Assembly (NCBI GenBank): GCA_014382445.1
Contig: JACNJS010000035.1
Span: forward strand, 105,943 to 169,942
Reading direction: 5' to 3'
Length of the DNA stretch: 64,000 bases
Origin: Bacteroidota bacterium
GTDB taxonomy: Bacteria; Bacteroidota; Bacteroidia; Bacteroidales; F082
In this document: piece by piece, positions 44,924-53,464 of the stretch
Layout of the letters: every line of letters starts with the position of its first letter
Position numbering within the stretch: the stretch's first letter is position 1
Program-made: the position numbers and the translations under genes
The notes under the pieces: generated by a model
Told to the model about the DNA's origin: nothing
What the model saw: only the letters and a program-made list of their open reading frames with translations
Databases searched by the model: none

Positions 44924-47439
44924 AGATTATTATAAAAACATATGCAGTGCTTCTGTTTCTTCTGTCAACATTTCTTACCTCCAATGGGCAGGGAGTTAAA
45001 GTTGATGCTGTCGAAATTCCTTTAAACAAAGTACTAATCAGCATAATTGATTCACACAATGTAAATATTTCATTCGACGATGAAAGCCTGTCACATTACT
45101 TAGTTTCGGATAATAATTTCTATCCTACAATTGATCAGGCTCTTAAGGGATTGTTAATTAAACTTCCACTTTCATATGAATTAATTAATGATGTTTGGGT
45201 TATATATCCAAATATCAAACCAATTCCGTGGCAACAAAAGACTTTTTTATCAGGTAACGTGTTTGATAAAATTACTAATGAAGCTCTACCGTATTCACAT
45301 GTTATTGTAGGTGGTTGGCCATCCGTTACTGACCTTAAGGGAAGCTTTTCTTCCACTTTTTTTCTTGGAGACAGTATTATTCCAATTAAAGTTTCGCATT
45401 TAGGTTACTATATACTCGATACATTAGTTTCGGTAAATCAACTTCATAATTTTGCATTAACACCTTCAAGTATTGGCTTATCCGAAATAGTGATAATAGA
45501 TAGAACCATTGAGAAATCAACACAGATTGGTGATCTGCCAGGGTTAATGAAACTTAATCATAAAATTGCTCATTTTTTACCGGGATATGGTGATAATTCA
45601 GTATTTAACCTTATAAGGCTTATGCCAGGTATTCTGGCATCGGGCGAACAAACGAACGAATTAATTATTTGGGGGAGTTATGCCGGCCAAAGCAAAGTAA
45701 TGTTTGATGGTTTTACCGTTTACGGACTGAAAAATTTTAATGATAACATAAGTACATTTAACCCTCTTGTTGCAAAAGACATTGAGATTCATAAAGGTGG
45801 ATACGATGCACGCTATGGCGGAAGAGTTGGCGGAATAGTAAACATCATTGGTAAGAACGGGAATACCATATCACCTTCATTCACTATCAATGTTAATAAC
45901 ATGACGCTAAATGGCATGTTAGAAGTACCCATTTTGAAATCAGGATCACTTATAGTAGCTTTCAGGCATACATATTATAACCTTTATAATCCTGCTGACA
46001 TGACAGCACTTTTTAGGCAAAATAATGATCCCGATACAACAAATGATATAGATATTACTGTTACACCTGATTATATGTTCAGAGATGTTAATATCAAATA
46101 TTCAACCAGGATAAATAGCAACGACTTATTTTATATCAGCCTTTATGGTGGTGACGACAGATTTTTGTATTCAATAGATGAACCTATTGATTTCAGGATT
46201 ATTGACAAAAAAACCAAAGAAGAAAATTCACAACTTGGTGGTGCTGTATTTTACGGGAAAGTTTGGAATAAAGGAAACACCAGTAACTTTCGATTGAGTT
46301 ATTCAGGACTGAAATCGATGTATACTGACGATTTCAAGATCATATCACCTATAATACACAATATCGAATATATTATTAATGACAAGAGTGATAACACATT
46401 AGGAGAATATTCATTTGAATTTAACAACCTTATAGCGTTAAACCAAACTCATACTTTTGATGGTGGAGTTGATGTAATATACAATACAGTTAAGTTACAG
46501 GAGCATTCGTTCGATGCGCTGATAGCCTTTTTTCAATCTTCCGCAAGCAGAATAAGTTTATTTGCACAGGATAATATTTCAGTAAATAAAAACTTTACCC
46601 TAAAGGCTGGATTCAGAATAAATTATGCATTTAACTTACAAAAAGCCTATTTCGAACCCCGACTTTCAGCATCTGTTAAACTGGGAAAATATTGGAAAAT
46701 TAATGCCGCCCTGGGAATTTATAATCAGTTCGTTACATTAAGTAGCATCGTTGACGATCTTGGAAATTACCGATATTTATGGGTTATAAGCGATAATCAG
46801 GAAATCCCGGTGTTGGAGTCTACACATTATGTACTGGGTACATCTTACCACCAAGCTAATTTCACTCTCAGTGTGGAAGGTTATTTTAAAAACACAACCG
46901 GTTTAACGCGATATGTTAATTTTATTAATTTCAATGTACAGGATATTTATTATGGAAAGGCGGAGAGTTTTGGTGTTGATTTACTTATAAAAAAAGATTT
47001 TGCAAAACACTCAGCATGGATTGCATATTCATTAAGTAGTACGATTGAACATTTTAAGTATCACCTTATTGAAGATATGCGCAGAGCCCCCCACGACCAG
47101 CGGCATGAACTTAAACTGGCAGCAATGCTAAATTTCGATCCATTCTTTTTATCATCAAATTATGTTTACGGCTCAGGATTTCCTTATGGGAGCGGTTTAA
47201 TACAGTATGTAGAAGGTCAGGACCTGTCGTATAGCCGCTTGGATATTTCGGTTATCTATAAGTTTCTTGACAGGAAAGTAAAGGGTGAAACCGGCATATC
47301 AATACTGAACGTATTAAACACCGAGAACCTCAAATATTCAAGTTTTGAAAGGATACCTGCAAATCAAACAAATGGCATTAATATTTATACCGGAGCATTA
47401 CCTTTTACTCCAACACTATACTTGAAGATATCAATGTAG
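44920..47439 (+). CDS. TonB-dependent receptor with STN signalling domain
   Basis: An 839-residue outer-membrane transducer. After the signal peptide (ending SNGQ) comes an STN domain (about 25-95, VDAVEIPLNKVLISIIDSHNVNISF) that contacts the anti-sigma factor, then a carboxypeptidase-regulatory-like domain, a plug (LIRLMPGILASGEQTNELIIWG, KDIEIHKGGYDARYGGRVGGIV) and a barrel. The start TTG at 44920 overlaps the fecR stop. The ligand is unknown; the absence of a SusD gene suggests a small chelate rather than a glycan. The gene converges with the YjbR-family gene, overlapping by nine bases. Confidence 0.88.
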   Translation: MKIIIKTYAVLLFLLSTFLTSNGQGVKVDAVEIPLNKVLISIIDSHNVNISFDDESLSHYLVSDNNFYPTIDQALKGLLIKLPLSYELINDVWVIYPNIKPIPWQQKTFLSGNVFDKITNEALPYSHVIVGGWPSVTDLKGSFSSTFFLGDSIIPIKVSHLGYYILDTLVSVNQLHNFALTPSSIGLSEIVIIDRTIEKSTQIGDLPGLMKLNHKIAHFLPGYGDNSVFNLIRLMPGILASGEQTNELIIWGSYAGQSKVMFDGFTVYGLKNFNDNISTFNPLVAKDIEIHKGGYDARYGGRVGGIVNIIGKNGNTISPSFTINVNNMTLNGMLEVPILKSGSLIVAFRHTYYNLYNPADMTALFRQNNDPDTTNDIDITVTPDYMFRDVNIKYSTRINSNDLFYISLYGGDDRFLYSIDEPIDFRIIDKKTKEENSQLGGAVFYGKVWNKGNTSNFRLSYSGLKSMYTDDFKIISPIIHNIEYIINDKSDNTLGEYSFEFNNLIALNQTHTFDGGVDVIYNTVKLQEHSFDALIAFFQSSASRISLFAQDNISVNKNFTLKAGFRINYAFNLQKAYFEPRLSASVKLGKYWKINAALGIYNQFVTLSSIVDDLGNYRYLWVISDNQEIPVLESTHYVLGTSYHQANFTLSVEGYFKNTTGLTRYVNFINFNVQDIYYGKAESFGVDLLIKKDFAKHSAWIAYSLSSTIEHFKYHLIEDMRRAPHDQRHELKLAAMLNFDPFFLSSNYVYGSGFPYGSGLIQYVEGQDLSYSRLDISVIYKFLDRKVKGETGISILNVLNTENLKYSSFERIPANQTNGINIYTGALPFTPTLYLKISM

Positions 47440-47778
47440 GTCTTGTTTCAGTTTCGTTGGCAGCTTGTCAACTATCAGCATATACGAATCAATTATCCAC
47501 TCTCTTAGTAGTTGATCTGGAATAGTTTCATCTAAGATTATGGTGTTCCAATGTATTTTATTCATATGATAACCAGGTATAACAGAAGAGTGATGTTCTC
47601 TTAATTCAAGTGCTTTATCAGGATCGCATTTTAAATTAATGCTTTTGGAATCTTTAAGATTTACCAGTGCAAATATCTTTCCTGCTACTTTAAATACAAG
47701 AGTAGTATCGTCAAAAGGGAACCCTTCGGTAACACCTTTTTTGTTCAGACAAAATGATCTTATTTCTTCGATATTCAT
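47431..47778 (-). CDS. MmcQ/YjbR-family protein
   Basis: A 115-residue protein with a DNA-binding-protein-like CyaY fold. Hallmarks are EGFPFDDTTLVFKVAGKIFALVNL, LKCDPDKALELRE and VIPGYHMNKIHWNTIIL. YjbR is described as a DNA-binding double-wing protein, but its biological role is unsettled. It is a single gene on the minus strand, its end overlapping the TonB receptor end. Confidence 0.9.
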   Translation of the reverse strand: MNIEEIRSFCLNKKGVTEGFPFDDTTLVFKVAGKIFALVNLKDSKSINLKCDPDKALELREHHSSVIPGYHMNKIHWNTIILDETIPDQLLREWIIDSYMLIVDKLPTKLKQDLH

Positions 47779-47987
47779 AGTATATTAGTTTTAATATTGC
47801 TAACAAGAAATTAAATTTATCGCACAGCAAATTTAACAATGAAGAATTAGAAGACAAGATTCAGGATTCACAAGGCACTTTTCATGCTTCTTGAATAGCC
47901 TTAACCTGTGTCTCAAATCAACTCAGATTATTTTATTGATAATCAAAAATATAATAACGCACATCATGCTTCTTCGAAAAAAATAAC

Positions 47988-48017
47988 TTGCGTTTTTACT
48001 ATTTTGATATACATTTG
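47988..48017 (+). promoter_or_regulatory. Promoter upstream of the carboxylase genes
   Basis: TTG (47988-47990), 19 bases and TACATTTG (48010-48017) match the Bacteroidota consensus. Transcription should start at about 48022-48024, roughly 82 bases before the carboxylase ATG and immediately before a terminator-like hairpin. Confidence 0.65.
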
Positions 48018-48025
48018 CATTTCTG

Positions 48026-48083
48026 GAGATAAGTTTTTCAATTATTGAAAATGCCAATTAAGGTAGTACTTATCTCTTTTTTT
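48026..48083 (+). terminator. Terminator-like leader hairpin (attenuator or small RNA)
   Basis: GAGATAAGT (48026-48034) pairs perfectly with ACTTATCTC (48068-48076), followed by seven Ts (48077-48083). An inner stem TTTCAAT/ATTGAAA is also possible. The structure starts within a few bases of the predicted transcription start and ends 22 bases before the ATG at 48106, so a transcript could stop after about 60 bases. Either it controls the carboxylase genes or it makes a short RNA. Confidence 0.6.
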
Positions 48084-48105
48084 GTTAACCCAAAACTAAG
48101 AAATA

Positions 48106-49653
48106 ATGGGCATCAAAGCAAAATCGACAGACCTTAAAAAACGCATGCGTGCGGCTTTAAAGGGTGGTGGTGAAAAAGCCATCGAGAAGCAAAAAGCTAT
48201 TGGCAAACTTACTGCACGAGAGAGGATTATAGCACTTCTCGACCCTAAATCATTTCATGAGTATGATTTATTCGTGGAACATGCAGCTAAGGATTTTGAC
48301 ATGAATAAAAAGTATTTACCTGGTGATGGTGTAATTACAGGTACCGGTTCAATAAGTGGGAATCCGGTATGTATTTATGCTCAGGATTTCACAATTGCTG
48401 GAGGTTCACTAGGATGGATGCATGCAAAAAAGATCACTAAAATAATGGATCATGCATTAAAGCTAAAAGTTCCGTTAATTGGAATTAATGATTCAGGAGG
48501 GGCTCGTATACAGGAGGGTGTTAATTCGCTTGCAGGTTATGGTGAAATATTTTTTCGTAATACACTTGCATCGGGGGTTATCCCTCAAATATCTGTAATA
48601 TTAGGACCATGCGCAGGAGGTGCAGTATATTCGCCCGCTTTAACCGATTTTGTTTTTACGGTTGAAAAAATCACAAAAATGTTTATCACAGGTCCGGAAG
48701 TAATTAAAACAGTTCTTGGAGAGGAGATTTCGATGGAGGCTCTTGGTGGAGCGAAGGTTCATTGTGAAACAACAGGAAATGCACATTTTTATGCAAAAAG
48801 CGAGGAAGAGTGTTTTAGCCAGATAAAACAACTTGTAAGTTATATTCCTTGGAATAATACTAAAAAGGCAAAACAGTTTCCTAAGAAATCACCAAAAACC
48901 AGGCGGTATAAAATTGATGGTGTTATGCCATCGAACACTAAACAACCCTACGATGTAAGAGATTTAATAATGGCTTTTGCCGATGATTCCGATTTCTTCG
49001 AAATACAGGAATTATTTGCCAAGAACATTGTAATAGGATTTGCAAGACTAAATGGAGAAACCATTGGTATTGTGGCAAACCAGCCATTGTATCTTGCAGG
49101 AGTACTTGACGTTGACTCTTCCGACAAAGCAGCTCGTTTTGTGCGTTACTGCGATTCTTTTAATGTTCCTTTAGTAACTCTTGTTGATTTACCAGGATAC
49201 TTACCCGGAGTTGATCAGGAACATGCCGGTGTTATACGTCATGGTGCAAAATTACTTTATGCTTATTCTGAAGCAACTGTTCCAAAAATTACATTAATAA
49301 CCCGAAAAGCATATGGAGGAGGTTATATTGCCATGTGCTCGCACCATTTAAGAGCTGATTTTGTTTTTGCATGGCCTACTGCCGAGATTGCTGTTATGGG
49401 GCCTGAAGGTGCTTCAAATATTATTTTCCGTAAAGAAATTACAACAGCAGCTGATCCTGATGAGATGCGGAAAGAAAAGGTAGCCGAATATAAAGCAAAA
49501 TTTGCCAATCCATATGTTGCCGCTGCTTTTGGATATGTTGATGCAGTAATTGAACCTAATGAAACACGCAAAATGCTCATTCATGCACTCGATATCTCCA
49601 AGGATAAAAAAGTTCAACTTCCATTTAAAAAGCATGGGATTCCTCCCTTTTAA
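48106..49653 (+). CDS. Acyl-CoA carboxylase carboxyltransferase subunit (propionyl-/methylmalonyl-CoA type)
   Basis: A 515-residue carboxyltransferase (PccB/MmdA family) that moves carbon dioxide between biotin and propionyl- or methylmalonyl-CoA. Blocks include ARERIIALLDPKSFHEYD, GINDSGGARIQEGVNSLAGYGEIF, GPCAGGAVYSPALTDF, VDLPGYLPGVDQEHAGVIRHGAK and the KAYGGGYIAM motif. The biotin-carrier gene follows after 12 bases. Neither a biotin carboxylase nor the membrane decarboxylase subunit (mmdB) is adjacent, so carboxylase and sodium-pumping decarboxylase roles cannot be separated here. Confidence 0.93.
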   Translation: MGIKAKSTDLKKRMRAALKGGGEKAIEKQKAIGKLTARERIIALLDPKSFHEYDLFVEHAAKDFDMNKKYLPGDGVITGTGSISGNPVCIYAQDFTIAGGSLGWMHAKKITKIMDHALKLKVPLIGINDSGGARIQEGVNSLAGYGEIFFRNTLASGVIPQISVILGPCAGGAVYSPALTDFVFTVEKITKMFITGPEVIKTVLGEEISMEALGGAKVHCETTGNAHFYAKSEEECFSQIKQLVSYIPWNNTKKAKQFPKKSPKTRRYKIDGVMPSNTKQPYDVRDLIMAFADDSDFFEIQELFAKNIVIGFARLNGETIGIVANQPLYLAGVLDVDSSDKAARFVRYCDSFNVPLVTLVDLPGYLPGVDQEHAGVIRHGAKLLYAYSEATVPKITLITRKAYGGGYIAMCSHHLRADFVFAWPTAEIAVMGPEGASNIIFRKEITTAADPDEMRKEKVAEYKAKFANPYVAAAFGYVDAVIEPNETRKMLIHALDISKDKKVQLPFKKHGIPPF

Positions 49654-49665
49654 TCCAACAACAAC

Positions 49666-49992
49666 ATGACAAAAGAAGAAAAAAAACTACGGTATAGTTC
49701 AATTGACATCGACGGTGTAAAATACAAGACACTTCTTACTGATAAGTTTCAAAATCGGAAAAAGTACGAAGAACATAATCCTGCAAAATCTTTAGCTTTT
49801 ATACCAGGTACTATTATTGAAATTTTTGTCAAGCAAAAAAGAAAAGTAAAAGAAGGCGAGGTTATACTTATTCTTGAAGCTATGAAGATGAATAATAATG
49901 TAATGGCACCTATGGATGGAGTATTAAAACTATATGTTAAGAAACAAGATGTGGTAAGTAAAAACCAGCTTCTTTTTGAAATAATAGTATAA
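49666..49992 (+). CDS. Biotin carboxyl carrier protein
   Basis: A 108-residue biotinyl-domain protein. The biotinylated lysine is K74 in ILEAMKMNN. The preceding FIPGTIIEIFVKQKRKVKEGE and following MAPMDGVLKLYVKKQDVV complete the fold. The N-terminal ~35 residues are a polar lead without the Pro/Ala-rich linker of many decarboxylase carriers. It is the partner of the carboxyltransferase just upstream. Confidence 0.92.
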   Translation: MTKEEKKLRYSSIDIDGVKYKTLLTDKFQNRKKYEEHNPAKSLAFIPGTIIEIFVKQKRKVKEGEVILILEAMKMNNNVMAPMDGVLKLYVKKQDVVSKNQLLFEIIV

Positions 49993-49997
49993 CCTTA

Positions 49998-50603
49998 TTA
50001 AACAGGCAAAAATACTTTATTTGTCTTTTCAATAAAATTAAGCACTTCATCCTTACCAATATCGGTAGATGCAGAAGTAATCATCATAGTTGGGAGTTCA
50101 TCCCAATTTTCAGAAAGTTTTTTCTTATAGTTATTGAGGTTGTTAGCTACCTGATTTATTTTAAGCTTGTCAGCTTTTGTAAAGGCAATAGCAAAAGGGA
50201 TGTTGGAAATCCCAAGCCAATCAATAAACTCCAAATCAATTTGTTGTGGTTCAATCCTAATGTCAATAAGCAAAAACAAAGTAAGCATGTTTGGCCTGCC
50301 AAGAATGTAATTACGTATCATTTTCTGCCATTTCAAACGTTCCGTTTTCGAACGTTTCGCAAATCCATACCCCGGCAGATCAACCAAATACCATTGATCG
50401 TTGATAACAAAATGGTTTATAGTAATCGTTTTGCCCGGAGTAGATGAAATTTTAGCAAGTTTTTTCCTGCCCGTTATCATATTTATTAACGACGATTTAC
50501 CAACGTTAGATCGACCGATAAATGCATATTCAGGCTTATCGGGAGCAGGGCAACTATTAACATCTGTGGAGCTGATTAAATATTTGGCGTCATTAATCTT
50601 CAT
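49998..50603 (-). CDS. engB: Ribosome biogenesis GTP-binding protein EngB/YsxC
   Basis: A 201-residue GTPase needed for 50S assembly. G1 is GRSNVGKS (30-37), the G3 region is VDLPGYGFAKRSK, and G4 is FTKADKL. The length is typical. It overlaps the glsB-like gene by four bases, with the stop and start shared, so the two are translationally coupled. Confidence 0.95.
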   Translation of the reverse strand: MKINDAKYLISSTDVNSCPAPDKPEYAFIGRSNVGKSSLINMITGRKKLAKISSTPGKTITINHFVINDQWYLVDLPGYGFAKRSKTERLKWQKMIRNYILGRPNMLTLFLLIDIRIEPQQIDLEFIDWLGISNIPFAIAFTKADKLKINQVANNLNNYKKKLSENWDELPTMMITSASTDIGKDEVLNFIEKTNKVFLPV

Positions 50604-51559
50604 GACGCCCTTTCTGTTTTATTTTGCTTCTGATGTGTTGAAAGATATCTATCCTTTTTGCCAGGAAAAATATCATCAACTGTAACAAGGATCCCTGTTT
50701 CTTCAACATCCCCGAAATGATGATTTACAGCAGTTCCAAAAGTTTTCATGGTAGACGAAAGATTCATATAAGCATTTATTAATGGAGGAACGTTTTCGCC
50801 AAGTTTGCGCACCTTCTGAATTAATGTTTTATAATCCTCATCATAATTACATCCAGTAAAAATATTGTTTAATATCTTTTCTGATGTCCCGATTTTTAAT
50901 GGATCGATAGGGTAAATTAAATTTTCATTATCTGGGCAATACTTGCTTAAAAAGAACAGAATCATGTCACGGGCAAGAGTGTCGAAGTGTGTATACATAG
51001 TAACTTTACCAAACATGTATTTAATATCCTTATTATCAACAATTACAGCTCCAATACCGTCCCAAAGGTTATCAAGAGCATACATGCCGCGTCGTAAATT
51101 AAAAGTAGGTTGATAAAGCGGTTGAACAAACGAACGTCCCAGTTCAATGGTGTAGGGAAAGTAGTCTTTAATAAATTTGTCAGAATATTTGAACAAGCTT
51201 GCAGTAGGAGATATAACGGTCCCATCGTCATTAATTTCTAAATCTTTACAATGAATATAACGATAACCGCCGATTAATTCATTGTCTTGTGGATCCCATA
51301 GAACAAGTTGCATAAACGCATGTTTTCCTTTATCAAATTCATCAAGGTCCAGCTCTTTACCGGTGCCCCCCCCTGCATCACGGAATGTTACTTCACGAAG
51401 CCTTCCAATTTCACGAATAACATTTGGAGAATCCTTATCACTAACTAGATAGATTTCATTATTACCATTATTTGTATTTCGCAGAAATCTTTCACTAACT
51501 AGTTCTTTTTTGAGTAACTGCTTATCTACAGGTGGAATTATGGTTTTCATATCACACAT
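50600..51559 (-). CDS. glsB: GNAT-type N-acyltransferase, probable glycine lipid synthase GlsB
   Basis: A 319-residue protein of the OlsB/hemolysin-like GNAT family (COG3176 type): RFLRNTNNGNNEIYLV, IREIGRLREVTFRDAGGGTGKELDLDEFDKG, IGGYRYIHCKDL and ELGRSFVQPLYQP are typical. In Bacteroides thetaiotaomicron the homologous GlsB adds a beta-hydroxy fatty acid to glycine, the first step to glycine lipids. The neighbouring PlsC-type gene at 51695 is the expected second enzyme. The start may be either of two ATGs (51559 or 51550). TATATTTG (51576-51583) is a -7-like box. Confidence 0.78.
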   Translation of the reverse strand: MCDMKTIIPPVDKQLLKKELVSERFLRNTNNGNNEIYLVSDKDSPNVIREIGRLREVTFRDAGGGTGKELDLDEFDKGKHAFMQLVLWDPQDNELIGGYRYIHCKDLEINDDGTVISPTASLFKYSDKFIKDYFPYTIELGRSFVQPLYQPTFNLRRGMYALDNLWDGIGAVIVDNKDIKYMFGKVTMYTHFDTLARDMILFFLSKYCPDNENLIYPIDPLKIGTSEKILNNIFTGCNYDEDYKTLIQKVRKLGENVPPLINAYMNLSSTMKTFGTAVNHHFGDVEETGILVTVDDIFPGKKDRYLSTHQKQNKTERAS

Positions 51560-51591
51560 TTATTTATCCTGATTGCAAATATAATAACATG

Positions 51592-51657
51592 GTTCGATTG
51601 TTGGGTGGTTATATTGTTCAATTGTTCGATTGTTCAATTGCTAGATTGTTCAATTGA
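51592..51657. repeat. Low-complexity TTGTTCAATTG repeat
   Basis: Variants of ATTGTTCAATTG and ATTGTTCGATTG alternate through the gap between the two acyltransferase genes. A shorter copy lies at 53331-53363 beside the skp genes. Confidence 0.65.
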
Positions 51658-51694
51658 TTAATGTCATGCATATTTTTACATTGTACCCTAAATA

Positions 51695-52549
51695 TCACAT
51701 TTCAAATGGTTTATTGCAACCTTCACCCAATTTATATGAATATTGTCTCATTAATTCTGCCCATTCAGATTTAGAGTGTCTGTTATCAAAAGTATTATAT
51801 GGCACTGCAGGACCGAATGAAATTTTTAGTGTACCATTACGTTGTTTAAAAAACTCATCAACAAGGAACAGCATTTCAATGTTTGCTTTTATGCCAAGAT
51901 TTTTACGCAAATTTGCCAGATTGTAAAAAAAATTTGTATTATGTCCGTTAATATGAGTTGGAATAAGATCACGCTTATACCTTTTTGCTTTTGATATAAA
52001 TGTACTCTTCCATTCAATATCTTTAATCACTCCTTTTCTTTTTCTTGAAACAAGTCCGAAAGGAAAATAGCACACTATTTTGTTTGAGGCAAATGTATCA
52101 TTAATAATTTGAATGTTTTGTGCATTACTGCCATGCTTATTAATAGGAATAAATAGCGGCTCCAGGTTTTTAAGATTCATCAGGATATCGTTAACCGGAA
52201 AAACGAGATCATTCCGTACTTTGCCAACTGCAAGCATTAATGCAAGTCCGTCGATTCCACCAAGGGGGTGGTTTGAAACAATAATACACCTTCCTTCCTC
52301 AGGAATATTATTAAGGCCTATAATATCGAGTTTAATATTAAGTTCAGATAATATAGCCTCAATAAAATCAATGCCCATAAGATGCCCGTGTTTAATCAGA
52401 TACTCATTAAGCTCATCCTCATGAATAAGACGTTTTAAATAATTTATTGCAAAACCGGGGAGTATCTTTTTAAGAAACGGACTTTTATCGGATAGCACCT
52501 TTTCTATTTTTAGCAATTCGCGTTCGCTACTGGTGGCAGAGTTATTCAT
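51695..52549 (-). CDS. glsA: PlsC-type O-acyltransferase, probable glycine lipid synthase GlsA
   Basis: A 284-residue acyltransferase. The PlsC active site is IIVSNHPLGGIDGLAL (H94, D100), here HxxxxxD rather than the usual HxxxxD, as in other hemolysin-associated acyltransferases of this subgroup. FPFGLVSRKRKG is the acyl-acceptor block. Paired with glsB, it should attach a second fatty acid to the hydroxyl group of N-acyl-glycine. TATCTTTG at 52573-52580 (minus strand) is a -7-like element. A role in phospholipid synthesis is the alternative. Confidence 0.75.
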   Translation of the reverse strand: MNNSATSSERELLKIEKVLSDKSPFLKKILPGFAINYLKRLIHEDELNEYLIKHGHLMGIDFIEAILSELNIKLDIIGLNNIPEEGRCIIVSNHPLGGIDGLALMLAVGKVRNDLVFPVNDILMNLKNLEPLFIPINKHGSNAQNIQIINDTFASNKIVCYFPFGLVSRKRKGVIKDIEWKSTFISKAKRYKRDLIPTHINGHNTNFFYNLANLRKNLGIKANIEMLFLVDEFFKQRNGTLKISFGPAVPYNTFDNRHSKSEWAELMRQYSYKLGEGCNKPFEM

Positions 52550-52625
52550 GAGGTAACAATATAGCTTTGCAACAAAGATATGTTATTAAAATAAATCATT
52601 GCCAATCAATCCAGGAATTAGTAAA

Positions 52626-52663
52626 CAAAAAACCCCGAAAGGTAATGTTACCTGTCGGGGTTT
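52626..52663 (-). terminator. Intrinsic terminator of the second skp gene
   Basis: AAACCCCGAAAGGTAA (52630-52645) and TTACCTGTCGGGGTTT (52648-52663) form a long imperfect stem with a two-base loop. Read leftward, a T-rich tail follows (52626-52629 and beyond). It lies 22 bases after the skp stop codon. Confidence 0.85.
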
Positions 52664-52684
52664 AATATTATAAATTATAGATGA

Positions 52685-53203
52685 TTATTTAACTCCAAGC
52701 TTTGTTTTAACTAATGGAAGAATGTTATCTCCGGTTTCGTAAAAAACAAGAGCACCTGTTCCTACATCAAAAATGTATGTATAATTATTTTCACGGGCAA
52801 CCTCAGTAATTGCAGTTTTAACTTTTTCAATCAGCGGGTTAAAAAGTTCTGCCTGTTTTGCACCAAGATCCTGATCGGCTGATTGTTGAAAAGCCTGAAT
52901 ACGATTTTGTAAATCAGTGATTTCTTTTTCTTTTGTTTTTCTTATCAGATCAGACATTGTAGCCATATTCTCCTGATATTTTGCAACCTTTGACTGGTAC
53001 TCCATTGCCATTGACGACATTTGTTCATCAAGATAATCGGCATATGCTTTAAGTTCTTTCTGAAGCGAATCTGTTTCAGGCATTATTGTTAATATTTCAT
53101 TTGAATCAATGTATCCGAATTTTGCACCGGATTGTCCAATTCCAACGTTTGAAATAAGAACAACAAGAGTTAATAATGCAATTACTTTTTTAGTTGATTT
53201 CAT
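52685..53203 (-). CDS. skp: OmpH/Skp-family periplasmic chaperone (copy 2)
   Basis: A 172-residue secreted chaperone. The signal peptide (ending VGIGQ) is followed by KFGYIDSNEILTIMPE, long coiled-coil helices rich in Glu, Lys and Gln, and the closing strand NYTYIFDVGTGALVFYE. Skp trimers carry unfolded outer-membrane proteins to BamA. It has its own promoter and terminator, unlike copy 1. Confidence 0.92.
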   Translation of the reverse strand: MKSTKKVIALLTLVVLISNVGIGQSGAKFGYIDSNEILTIMPETDSLQKELKAYADYLDEQMSSMAMEYQSKVAKYQENMATMSDLIRKTKEKEITDLQNRIQAFQQSADQDLGAKQAELFNPLIEKVKTAITEVARENNYTYIFDVGTGALVFYETGDNILPLVKTKLGVK

Positions 53204-53249
53204 CTTTTTATTTAATAATGTGGTTAAAAATATTCAAATTTAAGGGTTG

Positions 53250-53278
53250 CAAACTTAGTTAAAAATTGATAATGCCAA
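53250..53278 (-). promoter_or_regulatory. Promoter of skp copy 2
   Basis: On the minus strand, TTG (53276-53278), 18 bases and TAAGTTTG (53250-53257) match the consensus. The start lies about 40 bases before the ATG at 53203. Confidence 0.6.
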
Positions 53279-53330
53279 CGCAAATAAGAAATTATGTGAC
53301 AATAATTATGAAAAATTAACAATTTTTAAG

Positions 53331-53363
53331 GTTCAATTGTTCGATTGCTCAATTGTTTAATTG
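53331..53363. repeat. TTGTTCGATTG-type low-complexity repeat, second copy
   Basis: GTTCAATTGTTCGATTGCTC followed by AATTGTTTAATTG is the same sequence type as at 51592-51657. It lies between the two skp genes. Confidence 0.6.
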
Positions 53364-53464
53364 ATAACTACTTGAAAACACATCGTAGTTATAATATTCT
53401 TTTTGGTACTCATAATAAACTCATCAGCTATATCCTCACCATGATCGGGTTTAGCATCAATTTA

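Larger units (their letters stand above)
47779..48105. other. Intergenic region between divergent yjbR-like and carboxylase genes
   Basis: No gene seen. The right half holds the carboxylase promoter and the hairpin leader listed separately. The left half (47779-47985) shows no hairpin or repeat that I could support. Confidence 0.6.

Noticed and set aside
51592..51657. Possible CRISPR array
   Set aside because: Units are about 9-12 bases, degenerate and without spacers or cas genes, so this is low-complexity repeat only.
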